A DNA stretch of 64,000 nt from Trichopria drosophilae (Eukaryota; Arthropoda; Insecta; Hymenoptera; Diapriidae): contig CM059583.1 in assembly GCA_030407085.1 (NCBI GenBank), positions 20,868,001 through 20,932,000 of the forward strand, written 5' to 3'. The position numbers and the translations under genes were made by a program. Position 1 is the stretch's first letter. Every line of letters starts with the position of its first letter. The notes beneath the pieces were generated by a model. That model was not told the DNA's origin. It made no database searches and was given only the letters and a program-made list of their open reading frames with translations. Below are positions 47,791-59,628 of this stretch, in pieces.

Positions 47791-49559
47791 ATTGGAAAGT
47801 TATAAATCGGAATTATTTTTAATTATCTCACAATAAGCTGAATAGAAAAGAATTCGTGGGTATTCGTTATATTTCTGAATTTCTGCTTGATCAGAAATTT
47901 GCAAAATAACTTCATTAAAAAAGAAGAAAATTTGAAATAACAACCGTTTTTGTTGAATCCCCGTGAATTCTTTTGAATTCCCATGAAAAAAAAACATAAT
48001 ATAACTAAATATAAATGTAGAATTACTAACAGCTGCTGAATGTAAAATCAAGTTTAAAACACCTTAAAGTTATTAATATGCTAAAAATAAACAAATCATC
48101 TTAGATGTTAGTTTTCGACGCCAATTTTGTTATGGGTTTTTACGCATGAATATGAATCCAAGCCAAAAATCGGATTCCGAATGAAAATAATTACTTCCAA
48201 CTTTACCATTTATGTAAATTGTCACATTTTGGCGTGTTTTCCGTTTTCATACACCCACAAATAAATCGGAGCTATCATTCCCAGCCATTAAAATAGTCTG
48301 GAATACAGAAAACATTTTTCTCAAATTATGTTGCATTTTTACATGTACGTACAGATTTATTTTTAGCCAGGCTTTCGCTCGTCTTTGCATCATTGTTGAC
48401 ATAACATGGTTGCGCATTCCTCGCGTCGGTAGTGTATCAATTTGCGCAAAATTAAGAAGAGGCATTCCAGTTTACGCAATAATACAAAGGATTTCTTTGT
48501 CGACGGTCGATAAGGCGGCCATTTTCTTTCACAGAGTACGCCACTTACCAGCTCATTATTATGCAAAAAATTCCTTCGGCATTCTTCTTTGTTATAGGCA
48601 TGGGAAAACTTCTAAAGTATTTCTTAAACATTAACGTATCATTGTTAAATATTTCATTTGTTACTGACCTTAATTTAACTAAATATGTATGTATATTGAT
48701 TTGTTGTAACTTATGTTACGAAATGAATTTATATAAGTTGGGCTTTCACATATGTAACGAACTAAGGTATTTTATGATGGATTTTATAGATATGTCTACG
48801 ATACAAAAGAAAATGACCGTAGAACTATTAAAAATGAAACAAATTACCAAAATATTCGTTATAAAAAATGAGCGTCTATATCGATTGTATCTGTCGATAA
48901 CGTAGGAAAATATATGATCATTTGTCGGTAAAACAGAATTCGTGGTATCGACATACGGTAATAACTTTTTAATAAATCTAGTGTTGTTACACGTCTGGTT
49001 GTTGCGTGTCGACATGTGTTCATACTTCGTGGTTGATTCGTGTTCATAAAAGCCGTGCCGGTTTATTATAAAATTAATAAAATTCCATGATAACTGGTAA
49101 GTACACTCATTTTTAATTAAAATTGTTCATAAAATTTCTATAAGTGAAGTTATGAAATCATTTATATACTTAGTTTCCTTTTTTGTAAAGATTTCTGTTT
49201 TATTTACATTAGCTTAACCTCAATTATTTACTTAATTACATGAAATTACTCATTCTTTTAATTTTTACATCTTTTACGACTCTTAAGTTCATTACAACGG
49301 TAACAGGTTTAGTTGTAAACATGGTTCGGTTGTGAACACCCCTGCGTACATTTTGATTGAAAAGAAATGAATCAAATTCGACAAATGTCAAGTGTGTGTT
49401 ATCGTTACATGTTGCTTTTGTGCGACTGTGAAAGCTAAAAGTCACTTGTACTTTTTGCTGCAAACAAATTGATTTTCTGACATGTATACGGACCACAAAT
49501 CTATTTTTCAGTACTCTTAAAATCCGTACAAATCAAATTTAATCGAAGGAAAGTGCAAC
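47791..49559. other. No recognised gene
   Basis: Open frames of 60-114 codons overlap on both strands here (for example 48561-48905 plus and 48746-49015 minus). None has a recognisable domain. I treat them as chance. Confidence 0.35.
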
Positions 49560-49985
49560 GCATAGTTACAAAGTATATTTATTTATTTATTGTAGTAGAC
49601 AGCCTTGAGAGGCCTTTATACAAAAAGAAATAACAATCTGCGCTTACGAAACAAGAATAAACCTTAATAAACAATGAATAAGCCTAATATTTGATATCTG
49701 AGTTTAAACAGGAAAAGAGAAAACACAAGAAACTTGAAATTTATAAACATAATTTCGCATTGCAGTTTTAAATAGTTTCATTTGTTGTAATGACTTTATA
49801 TTTAATGGCAAACAATTCCGATCACGACTAAGCCTAGCAACACTAGCCTGGAAAGCGAATCTAGATTTAGCATTTCCTTCATATATTGTCCGGGTGGACT
49901 TTCCCCAATATTTTAAAAAAATTGTTTTTCTTCCTGCATGTATCCATTGCTGTTTCTTTTCAATAGTTCTCTTTTCCCTGACCAA
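49560..49985 (-). mobile_element. LINE 3' fragment (same family as 51898-53640)
   Basis: The minus strand encodes a retrotransposon ORF2 tail (KSRFAFQASVARLSRDRNCL, ending near MRNYVYKF). It matches the tail of the element at 51898-53640 (KSRFGFQAIIARLRREWNNL, RLRNLVYKY). Both then have GGCCATATTTGAC- or GGCCTCTCAAGGC-like 3' UTR and end in (AATA)n. The 5' end is truncated where a plus-strand LINE begins. Confidence 0.75.
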
Positions 49986-50880
49986 TGGAAAATATCGTTT
50001 GTTACACCTATTTACAATAATAGGAATAAGCTAGGTAGATGTTGAGAACTATCGACCAATCTCAATTATTAGCTGTCGGGTCAAAATTTTTGATGCAATT
50101 GTTGCTAAAAAATTGAATGAATTATTTTCGTTATTAATATCACCATATCAACATGGTTTTATGAGTGGAAGATCTACAGTCACTAACCTTATGGCTTTTT
50201 CATCTTTCGTTAATGATTCTATAGAACAGGGACATCAAGTAGATACTATCTGTCTTGATTTCTCGAAAGCTTTTGATTCAATAAACCATCAACGTTTAAT
50301 ACAGAAACTAGCCTATTATGGTATATCTGGCTCGATATTAAATTGGATCGACTCCAATTTTGATTGTAGGATGGGATAATCACGTGAATTATATATTAAA
50401 TAAATCCAGATACTTGATCTTTATTTTTGCTAAACTGAGAAAAATCTTATCATCTGAAAATATGCTAATAATTTATCACGCCTTATTTGGTTCCTTTGAT
50501 ATATATGGCATAATAATTGTAAAATATGGTGATTTTACAAGCTTGTTGTAATTTCCTTACGCTTAATGTAGTAAATTTATAAACTTGTAAAATTTACCGT
50601 TATACGTAGGTATAACAAGCTTGTAAAATTACCATTATATGTGGGTGCCTATCCTAATGTAATAACACCCTGAAACACTTTCAACGTAGATTATTTAAAA
50701 TACAGGAAATTCAATGTATTTGGAGTTCAAGAAAACAAACTACCACTGAGCATTAATAATTCATTTAGATTAGAAGCTTTAATTTACGTTTATGATCATC
50801 TCAAATCCGAATACAAACAAATTGAAACTAAGACACGAATTAAAAGAATAAAAGGAAGTAGGATTTTTAAATGAATTTAT
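49975..50880 (+). mobile_element. LINE reverse-transcriptase fragment, internally deleted
   Basis: Frames give PDQWKISFVTPIY, ENYRPISII, then 50113-50379 with SPYQHGFMSGRSTVTNL and ICLDFSKAFDSINHQRLI: RT motifs 1-3 of a jockey/CR1-like non-LTR element. A jump then leads directly to thumb-region sequence at 50360-50551 (LRKILSSENMLIIYHALF), so the YADD-box section is deleted. Tail sequence LPLSINNSFRLEALIYVYDHL continues to about 50875. Several frameshifts make it inactive. Confidence 0.8.
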
Positions 50881-51897
50881 TTATAATAATAATAATAATT
50901 TATTGTGGGAAATATACAATACCACTACAGTATAACTGTATACGTGCAGTATCATACTCGCAAAAGTACATAGCACTTGTCTGCGTCCCTAAATACTTGA
51001 TGTAATTACAATTAAATACACTTATATACATTACATACATTACACACTTTTACACTTTTACATTAAGTTTAAAACCAATTACATTCCATTGCACTTATGT
51101 CACTTGATTTGGTAATAATGAAGAGACTATGTCGTTTGTTATCAAAATTTCTTATTTTTTTCTTCAGGTACTTAGTAATCATCGTTGTTGCACGTAGGTC
51201 CTTTGGCAATAGGTTCATGATTTTTCCTCCAATGTATACAAAAGATCTCTGTCCAATAGTTTTATTAATACCAGGGAGCTCAACATTTTGTTGTTCTTTG
51301 CCTCTGGTATTGTATTTATGTTGTACTTCCCGATACGTAGTAGAGTTAATTGCATACAATGTAGTTGCATAACAGAAACTTTTCCTTATATCCAATATTT
51401 TACTTATCTTGAAGAGTTCTTCTGAAGGAAATAATCTCATTTTTTTCAACATTTTTTTAATTACAGTTCGTTGTAATATCTCTACAGATTTAATTGCATT
51501 TTTGCAAGCACTACCCCAAGCAAGTATTCCAAATGTTACTACAGAGTGAAACAAGGCGTAATAAATTTGATATAATTGCTCAGTACTTAAAAGTTCCCTG
51601 AGTTTAGTAATAGCGTATGGCATGAAGCGTAGCTTTTTCACTAGCATACTGATGTGGTTGTTCTAACGTAAGTGGCTATCAATTAATATACCTAAGTATG
51701 GATAGGAATCCACACGTTCAATTGTTTTTTTTCCTCCAGGTATTCCTATGGATAGTTTTCTTGATGTAGGGATACTGTCCTTATAGCAACCGAACGTTAT
51801 ATACTTAGTTTTAGTGATGTTAACTGTTAATGTGTTTTCTTCAAACCAATTTAGGATTTTAGGAAATTCGATGTCGATGATCTTATATATATTCGCC
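50881..51897 (-). mobile_element. LINE 3' half, same family as 55608-57126
   Basis: The main minus-strand frame (51069-51647, 192 codons) matches the C-terminal half of the 55608-56867 protein: ITKLRELLSTEQLYQIYYAL versus FLKLRKLLTRSQCLTIYYSL, then FGILAWG versus YGIVAWG, and IGQRSFVYIGGKIMNLLPK versus IGQRCYISIASKIINLLIK. Upstream codons to about 51890 continue the thumb region (ITFGCYKDSIP). The 3' UTRs also match (GACGCAGACAAGTG, ACTTTTGCGA) and both end AATAAATTATTATTATT. It is 5' truncated at the tail of the next element. Confidence 0.85.
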
Positions 51898-53640
51898 CAT
51901 TTATTTATTTATTATTAACGGTCAAATATGGCCTTTATACAAGAAATAATAATGATAAATTGCGCTCTTTGAATTGAACAACTTGGTATAAAATAACATA
52001 ATAGATAAATGTAGTAAACACTGTCTAAAGATTAAATAACATTTGAAAACATAACAAAATTAATATTTATAAACAAGGTTACGCAAACGGACTTTGAAAG
52101 CGCCTATTCGCATTTGATCTTTGATAGCTACTGATAGGTTATTCCATTCGCGCCTTAATCTAGCTATAATAGCTTGAAAACCAAATCTAGATTTACTATT
52201 ATCTTCGCGAATTTCACGATAAAATCTTAAATCGAAATCTTGTATCCTAGATATAAACAATTGCTGACAGTCTATCGCTTTGGTAATAATCTTACGAACT
52301 AAAAGTAAATCTCCTTCATGAATGTTGGAAATTTGAAAGTGGTAGCAACTGATGTGTAGTCGTGCAATAAATAACTTATCGGTGACCCTGATTTTTGTGC
52401 CAAATATCTCAACATTCGATGTTGAACCCTCTCGAGATGTTCAATATATTTAGCATCGAATGGTCTCCATATGACAGATCCATATGTTAAGATAGGTAAA
52501 ACAATTGTTTTATAAAAATTAATAATTGCTGAACAATTCGTAAAGTCAAAAGTAGAACGTTTTACAAATCCTAAAATCGATAAGGACCTACTAGTGACCA
52601 TACGAATGTGTTCAGCAAATTTGAAAGTCTAGTCAAATATCACACCTAGATCTTTAACACTTAAAACTGTTTGAAGAGTTATTCCAGATAACATATATAT
52701 ATATGTAAAATTTATACTGGATACCCTTCTGCTGCATGAGAGCACTTTACACTTCTGAATGTTACGATTCAACTTATTCACCGTAGCCCATTGAAGAATA
52801 GAGTCAAAATCACGTAATTTAGAACAGTCATGTGGAGACTTTATAGATGTAAAAATTTTCACATCATCAGCATAAATTAGAAATTGTGAGTTTTTTATCA
52901 CTTCCCTAATATCATTAATAAATAAAATCAGGGCCCAAGTGTGAACCTTGAGGGACACCCGAAGGTACATTCTTAAATAACTTCCAGAATAGAAACAGGT
53001 CGATAGTTAGTGATATCTTGATTATTACCACCTTTAAGTATTGGAGTAATAAATGATTTTTTCCATACACTCAGAAAACAACCTGTCTCTAAAGATAAAT
53101 TAAATAAAATTTTTAATGGCTTTATTAGTGATTCGGAACACCTCTTCACAAAAACCGAAGGCAATAGATCTGGACCGAATGCATAACTCTCTTTAAGTGC
53201 ATGGATATGTCTCCGAATATCATCCTCTGTTATGATACAGTCATTCATTACTAAACCCAAATCATGGTAGTCAGTTGAAGAAATTGGTGATGTTAAAAAG
53301 CCGTTATAATTACTTCCAAAATACTCAGAAAAATAAGATGCAATTGAACTACTAGAACCGGCCGTTCAATCTTCCCAGAACATATTACTCGGATAATCTT
53401 TATTTTTCCTAAAGGTCTTCACATAAGACCAGAGTGCTTTAACATTTGTAGTCGAATTTGTTTCAATACTAGATATATAATGTTTATAACATGTTCTGGC
53501 TAATCGTATACATTTTGCCCTTAAGTGCGCATTATTCTTACTAATATGCCAGTGTTTGTGAGCAGCCTTTTTCTGCTTAATCAAGTCTTTAAGTTCTTTG
53601 GTGTACCAAACAGGATACGAACTAGAAAAAAAATTACTCA
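51898..53640 (-). mobile_element. LINE of jockey-like type, 5' truncated, partly deleted
   Basis: From 5' to 3' on minus: linker before RT (53366-53641, LKDLIKQKKAAHKHWH); RT start (52973-53260, PISN-type segment with PILKGGNNQDITNYRPVSIL); then a deletion of the middle RT motifs; the VPQGSHLGP and YADDVKIF segment (52629-52970, after a frameshift); thumb (52299-52601, YKTIVLPILTYGSVIW); tail (52060-52260, RFGFQAIIARLRREWNNL); and a 3' UTR ending in (AATA)n at about 51905. Frame breaks between these pieces make it a pseudogene. Its 5' end meets a plus-strand LINE fragment at about 53640. Confidence 0.85.
52629..53260 (-). pseudogene. Reverse transcriptase with YADD box but missing central motifs
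   Basis: The frame 52973-53260 ends just after NYRPVSIL (RT motif 1). The next frame picks up at VPQGSHLGP and carries YADDVKIFTSI, the catalytic box with both aspartates. The intervening section with the first catalytic Asp (DFSKAFD in relatives) is absent, so this copy could not be active. A one-base shift separates the QGSHLGP and FINDI segments. Confidence 0.8.
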
Positions 53641-53641
53641 C

Positions 53642-55330
53642 TTGTAGCTGTTATGACTTTCAATGAACTACCTAGCGAATTAAAGATATTAAGTGGCAGC
53701 AGGCAATACATCAAAAGCAAATTACAGAAGTGGCTCAAATCACACAACGGCACTTGGACCACATTTAATTAGTTTTAGTTCTTCTTCTTATATTGTAGTT
53801 AATTTTATTTCTTTTCATATTTCTGTATCATCTAATCAATCTATTTATCAACATGGTGGCCACCGTCAGGGAAAACCGGGAAATCAGGGAAATGTCAGGG
53901 AATTTCAAAATTGGTCAGGGAATCAGGGAAAAGTCAGGGAATTTCAAAATTGGTCAGGGAAAAAGTAAGTTGTAGACAAATCTTGAAAAAGTGAAAAACA
54001 TTATTTAACAAAAAATCGCACAATTTCATATTCAGAAAAATGCTTTATTTTATCGTGTTTCGCATAAAATTCTTTTAAATGATTTTAAATGCTTTCTCAC
54101 AAATTTAAACAAATATTAACGTTTTTTATCAATAACATATTTCAGTTTTGAACATTTTCGACAGATTTCACCAAAAACCAACAATTTTGAGAAAAACAAA
54201 TAATCTTAAATTAAATATATTTGTGGTACTGCTCAGTTTTAAACGTTCTGGTACATTGCAACAAAAATAAACGCGTTTAACAATAACACATTTCGGTATT
54301 GAATATATTCTAACAGATTTGAATAAAATTTAATAGTTTAACAAAAATAAATGCAAACAATTTTATATTTAAAGACATTTATCTTTCTATAAAGATACTT
54401 TACAGAATATTTCAAAAATATTTGCCATACTAATTCTCTATTTAAACAAATATTTGTATAAATAAAACCTTTTGAAAATGATAGAAAACTTTCATACATT
54501 TTTTTAAATCTTCAAAAATCTTTGAAATTGCATAAAAAGTCTAAAAATCGTAGAAAAATTTTTAAAATGTTGAAAACAGCACAAAACTCCCAAATTTTGA
54601 GAATATTAATTTGTTTAAATGATTATTTTACCATTTCTATTTTAAGTAGTTGATATTTGTCCAATAGTATTTGAAAAATATAAAATTTATGGCAATTTTT
54701 TGTTATTGTCAACATTCGTAAGAATTTTGACAATACTTTGAATATACTGTCCAAAATCGCCTAAATTCTAAAATTTATCTACATTTATAATTATTGTCTA
54801 ACATATTACCGCAGAACTTGACATTTTATAACAAATTTTGACAAAGGACCCCCAACAAATTTCTACTATTATTTTGAATTAAACACGAAAAAATCCGCAG
54901 GAACATGAGTTTTTTTTCTGGATTTTTATAGATAATATGTTTTAGAATATACTACTCGTTGTTGATTAAAAAAATAAAGAATTTATTGAAAATGTGTAGC
55001 TGTTTTTAAAACATTTTTATCCGTATTGTTTATTTTTAATAGATATCATTAAAATATTGGTCAGGGAAAAATCTGGGAAAAGTCAGGGAATTTTTTTCCG
55101 AGAAAAAAGCGGCCACCATGATCAAATATGTTAAAATGTTTAATTACGGTTACTCAAATTTTGTTTTATTTTACTTTTATTTACTTTGTTAATTTTTTAT
55201 ATACCAGACCTACGCATAGATTAGTTTAATCTCCTGTAGGACATAAGATGTGTTGTTAAACCTACTTATGTAATATATTGTACATTATATATTATGGTAA
55301 TTACAAATACAAATACAAATACAAAAGTTC
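53642..55330 (+). mobile_element. LINE 3' fragment split by a DNA transposon
   Basis: The left part (53642-53851) encodes a LINE ORF2 end, TFNELPSELKILSGSR then SKLQKWLKSHNGTWTTFN, followed by the start of its 3' UTR. After the inserted element (53852-55120), the UTR resumes at 55121 and ends in (ACAAAT)n at about 55300-55330. Confidence 0.65.
53852..55120. mobile_element. AT-rich non-autonomous DNA transposon, 1269 bp
   Basis: The ends are CATGGTGGCCACCGTCAGGG and, on minus, CATGGTGGCCGCTTTTTT. ATCAA occurs at both outer sides (53847-53851 and 55121-55125), a candidate 5-bp duplication. GTCAGGGAA and TCAGGGAATTTCAAAATTGG are repeated just inside both ends. The interior is very AT-rich with no transposase. 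CATG-type termini occur in P elements, but the superfamily is not settled by what I can see. The 91-codon frame at 53693-53968 spans a LINE/transposon junction and is not a gene. Confidence 0.75.
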
Positions 55331-55607
55331 CAAATACAAATTTCTCAGATCTTTGATTTACGAACGATACAATCAATTCATGAATTTAGAGATTCCCTTT
55401 TAGTGTATAAGATTACGTCCAACTCTGTTAATGCTCCAGAAATTGCGAATTTATTCGCTCTTAGGCCAGTAGAGCAGATTTCATTTCTCTACGATAAATA
55501 GAATTACTCGTCTGTGGAAAAGTCTGCCTGAGGAAATAAGATCTGCTCGATCTTTATCGCAATTTATACTTAGAAGTAAGATTTATACGTGCTAATATTA
55601 CGAATGA
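55331..55607 (+). mobile_element. LINE ORF2 C-terminal fragment
   Basis: In mixed frames this reads NQFMNLEIPF, then NRITRLWKSLPEEIRSARSL followed by SQFILRSKIY, the typical end of a jockey/CR1-type ORF2. It lies directly between the (ACAAAT)n tail of the previous LINE and the start of the next one. Confidence 0.6.
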
Positions 55608-56867
55608 ATTAAAGAATGTATCAACTTTTTAAACAAACATAATGTACTAGATAAGGCTCAATTCGGTTTTAGAAATGAAAAATCAACTACGGATCCCATT
55701 GCAAAATTAGTTAAATCTGTTCATGAAGCTTTAGATAAGGCGCAACCAATTGTAGGTGTCTTTTTAGACATAGCAAAGGCATTTGATACCATTAACCATG
55801 AATTACTTTTAAAAAAATTATATAATGTTGGCATACATGGAAATGTGTTTGATATGTTGTATAATTACCTTAGAAATAGAAAACAGGAAGTAAGAATTGG
55901 TACTTGCAAGAGTAAAATAAAGATTATTGACTTAGGAGTTCCACAAGGAACTATACTAGGACCTATCTTATTCTTAATCTATATAAACGACCTTTATAAA
56001 ATTCATTGCATGGGAGAAATTATTTCTTTTGCAGACGACACTGCTATAATATATAAAGACATCTCTTGGGACTGTTTAATATCGAAAATTCAAAATGATA
56101 TCCCCAATATAATTAAATGGTTAAGCATAAATAAACTCTCAATAAATTTTGATAAATCCAAAATCTTACCATTTGGTTGCTATAGAGACAGTATTCCTGA
56201 TTTTAACCAAATTCAGTTCAAAATAAACAAGCAGTGCTTTGTAATGAAAAGAATTGACAATATTAAATATCTGAGGATAACTTTTGACTCACACTTACGC
56301 TGGAACATCCATATTAATAATATGGTAAACAAGTTGAGACATTTTCCTTTCGTCTTTCTCAAGTTGAGGAAATTATTAACAAGATCACAATGTCTAACGA
56401 TTTACTACTCTCTTTTTCTTGCAATATTAAGTTATGGAATAGTAGCCTGGGGAAATGCTTTACATAATGTTTTTAAGTTCATTGAAATTTTACAGAAAAC
56501 TGTTATCAAAATTATATTCTATAAAAATCGTTTATACCCATCCGATATGTTATTCAATGCTAGCGGATTACTCGAAATACGTAAAATATACTATTTAATA
56601 ATAGTTATGTTTGTAACTAAGAAAAATTTAGTGACAAGTAAGAGAATGGCTGCAAATACTAGAGCGCAACAATTAAGCCAGGTTGTAATTCCATTTAGTA
56701 TAAGAAATATAGGTCAAAGATGTTATATATCTATCGCGAGCAAAATTATAAATTTGTTAATTAAATCTAAAATTGTATCTAACCTAAATATATCGAAATT
56801 AGCAGTAAAAAAGTGGCTGAGAGATAAAAATAGTCGTGAACTTGATACATACACTTTAATTAAATAA
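55608..56867 (+). pseudogene. Reverse transcriptase of the 5'-truncated LINE
   Basis: The frame is open from the stop at 55605-55607 to the stop after 56867, about 420 codons, with no internal ATG required. In order: QFGFRNEKSTTDPI (motif 2), GVFLDIAKAFDTINHELL (motif 3, first catalytic Asp), LGVPQGTILGPILFLIYIND (motif 4), SFADDTAII (catalytic box with F in place of the commoner Y), then thumb (YYSLFLAILSYGIVAWG) and a C-terminal tail. The domain is continuous and free of stops, so this insertion is younger than its neighbours, but N-terminal truncation makes it non-autonomous. No RNase H domain is present. Confidence 0.85.
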
Positions 56868-57126
56868 TCTTACGCAGCACGCTTTAATTGTGTTATGTAT
56901 ATACCACTTAGTATTTTCACAATAACTGTACGAATACATAAATATCAATCTGTAGTCTATCACTTAATCCCTAATCAATAAAGGATTAAGTTACCTAGAT
57001 TTAAGTTAGTTTTAAGTTAAATTTAGGCTTCAGGGCGCGGACAAGTATGTAAATACTTTTGCGAATTTACTATGTATTGGGTAAATCCCATCATGTAAAC
57101 CTCCTGAATAAATTTATTATTATTAT
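55608..57126 (+). mobile_element. CR1/Kiri/jockey-type LINE, 5' truncated, long open frame
   Basis: The best-preserved LINE coding region on the plus strand, followed by a roughly 260-bp 3' UTR that ends AATAAATTTATTATTATTAT. The same 3' UTR blocks and (TTA)n tail occur in the minus-strand copy at 50881-51897, so the two belong to one family. The tail stops about 75 bp before the EFTUD2 start codon. The endonuclease and first RT motif are missing. Confidence 0.85.
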
Positions 57127-57201
57127 ATGTATCAATTGGCCATTATTTTGTTGTAACAAGGGTCTGTTACATTATAACGTTTTGTTTAGTTTGAATTCAA
57201 C
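57127..57201 (+). promoter_or_regulatory. 5' flank of EFTUD2
   Basis: About 75 bp separate the LINE tail from the start codon. They include ATTGGCCATTATTT (an inverted CCAAT-like word and a CCATTAT word) and ATTATAAC. The start context is TCAACATGG, favourable for insect translation. No transcription start can be fixed from sequence alone. Confidence 0.35.
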
Positions 57202-59603
57202 ATGGATGCGGACTTATACGATGAATTCGGTAACTACATCGGACCTGATTTGGCATCAGATAGTGAAGATGATACAGAATATGGACATGCAGGGGAAGAC
57301 GTGGACGATCGAGAGCGATCGGATGAAGAAATGGAGGAAGACAAAGACGAAGGACGAGACCACATGGAACAGAGTTCGATGGCAGTTGTTTTGCACGAAG
57401 ACAAAAGGTACTACCCCAGTGCACTGGAAGTTTACGGACCTGACGTAAGTGTTACCCAAATCTTTTAAATGTTTTCTTAAGAAACAAGTTTTATTTACCA
57501 TTCGTAACAAATTCAGGTAGAAACACTCGTGCAAGAAGAAGATGCGCAACCTTTGGATAAACCTCTGATCGCCCCTACACGGAGGCCAAAATTTCAAATA
57601 AAACAACAACAATTACCCGAAACAACTTACAGTATCGAATTTTTAGCCGATATGATGGATGCTCCGCATCTTATAAGAAATGTTGTTTTATTAGGACATT
57701 TACATCATGGTAAAACAACAATGGTCGATTGTTTAATAAGACAAACTCATCCGTTTATGCATTCGGTGACGGATGAAAAACCATTAAGGTAAACCATTAA
57801 TAAATATCCTTTATTCTTAAAAAGTATGGCACAAAAATTTATTATAAATCTTCGCAGGTATACCGACACTTTATTTACAGAGCAACAAAGAGGTGTTTCG
57901 ACAAAAGCGGTACCAACAACGCTCTTATTACAAGATGTAAAAAATAAATCTTACCTCTTAAATATCTTTGACTCTCCAGGTCATGTAAATTTTTCTGACG
58001 AAGCAACTGCTGCCATGCGACTGTGCGACGGTGCAGTCCTGGTAGTCGATGCTGCCGAAGGTGTTATGTTGAATACCGAAAGACTGCTTAAACACGCTCT
58101 GCAAGAGAAACTTGCACTCACAGTGTGTATCAATAAAATTGATCGTTTAGTGCTCGAGTTAAAACTGCCTCCTCTCGATGCATATTACAAACTCAGGCAC
58201 ATAATCGAGGAAATTAATAGCTTGATAGCGCTGTATTCTGACACGGAAACTCCTACGTTTGTCTCACCTGCCGTTGGGAATGTTTGCTTCGCAAGTTCCG
58301 AATACAACGTATGCTTTACTCTTAAATCTTTCGCTGCGCTTTATGCCAGAGATTCGGATTCGATTAATGCGACAGAATTTTCTAAGCGACTTTGGGGTGA
58401 TCTTTACTTTAATTCGAAAACAAGAAAATTCACAAAGAAACCACCGCACAACTCTGCGCAACGAAGTTTCATCGAATTTATTTTGGAACCACTTTACAAG
58501 ATTTTTGCACAAGTTGTTGGCGATGTCGACTCCACTTTACCTGCAGGTAAGTTTTAAATATAAATTCTGGGAAATGTTGATATAGAATGAAATTTCTTCA
58601 GTGTTAGACGAACTGGGAATTAGGATGACATCGGAAGAAATGAAGATGAACATTAGGCCGCTGTTACGTTTGGTGTGCACAAGATTCTTCCAGGACATGT
58701 GCGGTTTGGTGGACATGTGCGTAACACACGTACCAAGTCCTCAAGCTCACGCTGCGACAAAAGTTCAACATATTTACACTGGTCCATCAGAATCTCCTTT
58801 GTATCAAGACATGGTGGCTTGCGATCCAGAAGTGAGTAAAAATTTTCATCGCTTATTTCTTAAGTTTAATATAAAATTTTGCAGGGTAGATTGATGATTC
58901 ATTCGACAAAAATGTACCCGACGGATGACTGCACTTTATTCCATGTACTTGGTCGAGTAATGTCAGGTACTTTGGAAGCTGGACAAAAAGTTCGAGTACT
59001 CGGCGAAGCTTACTCTCGAGCAGACGAAGAAGATTCTCGAGTCCTAACCGTTGGGAGACTCTGGATCAGCGAAGCTCGTTACTCCATTGAACTCAGTCGA
59101 GTCCCTGCGGGTAATTGGGTATTGATCGAAGGCATCGACAGATCAATCGTCAAGACCAGTACAATTACAGATCTTCAAGATACGGACGATCTATACATTT
59201 TCAGGCCACTGAAATTTAATACTCAGAGCGTGATAAAAATTGCTGTCGAACCTGTGAATCCTTCCGAGTTACCAAAAATGTTGGATGGTTTACGAAAAGT
59301 TAACAAAAGTTATCCATTGTTAGGTACTCGTGTCGAAGAGAGTGGGGAACATGTTGTTCTCGGTACTGGGGAACTGTATCTTGATTGTGCCATGCATGAT
59401 CTGAGACGTATGTATTCGGAAATTGATATCAAGGTAGCGGATCCCGTTGTAGCTTTCGCAGAAACTGTTGTGGAAACAAGTTCGTTGAAATGTTTCGCTG
59501 AAACTCCAAATAAACGCAATAAACTTACTATGATCGCTGAACCGTTGGAAAGAGGACTGGCTGAAGATATCGAAGCTGAACATGTCAAAATTATATGGAA
59601 CAA
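57202..59603 (+). CDS. U5 snRNP 116 kDa GTPase (EFTUD2/Snu114), exons 1-5, 3' end beyond window
   Basis: EF-2-like GTPase of the U5 snRNP that drives spliceosome activation and disassembly in the nucleus. Coding exons: 57202-57444, 57517-57788, 57858-58546, 58602-58831 and 58885-59603, all with GT/AG borders and matching phases, giving about 717 codons. The protein starts [17 protein letters not shown] (family signature) with an acidic stretch after it. G1 is GHLHHGKTT (residues about 141-149), G3 is DSPGH (about 210-214; usually DTPGH) and G4 is NKID (about 264-267). Then come LWGDLYFN, a domain II region (AGNWVLIEG) and domain III ([20 protein letters not shown]). Family members have about 970 residues, so roughly 250 C-terminal residues (domains IV-V) must lie downstream of 64,000. 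The next exon should begin with the second half of a split Lys/Arg-type codon. Confidence 0.95.
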
Positions 59604-59628
59604 GTAAGAAATTTTATATTATCATATG

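Noticed and set aside
48561..49047. Frames of 114, 89 and 62 codons overlapping on both strands
   Set aside because: Mutually overlapping, low-complexity composition, no domain.
57197..57612. Minus-strand frames of 75 and 118 codons and a plus-strand frame of 129 codons
   Set aside because: Shadows of EFTUD2 exons 1 and 2, which have family-specific sequence and proper splice sites in another frame.
59310..59603. Minus-strand frames of 97 and 87 codons
   Set aside because: Antisense shadows of EFTUD2 exon 5.
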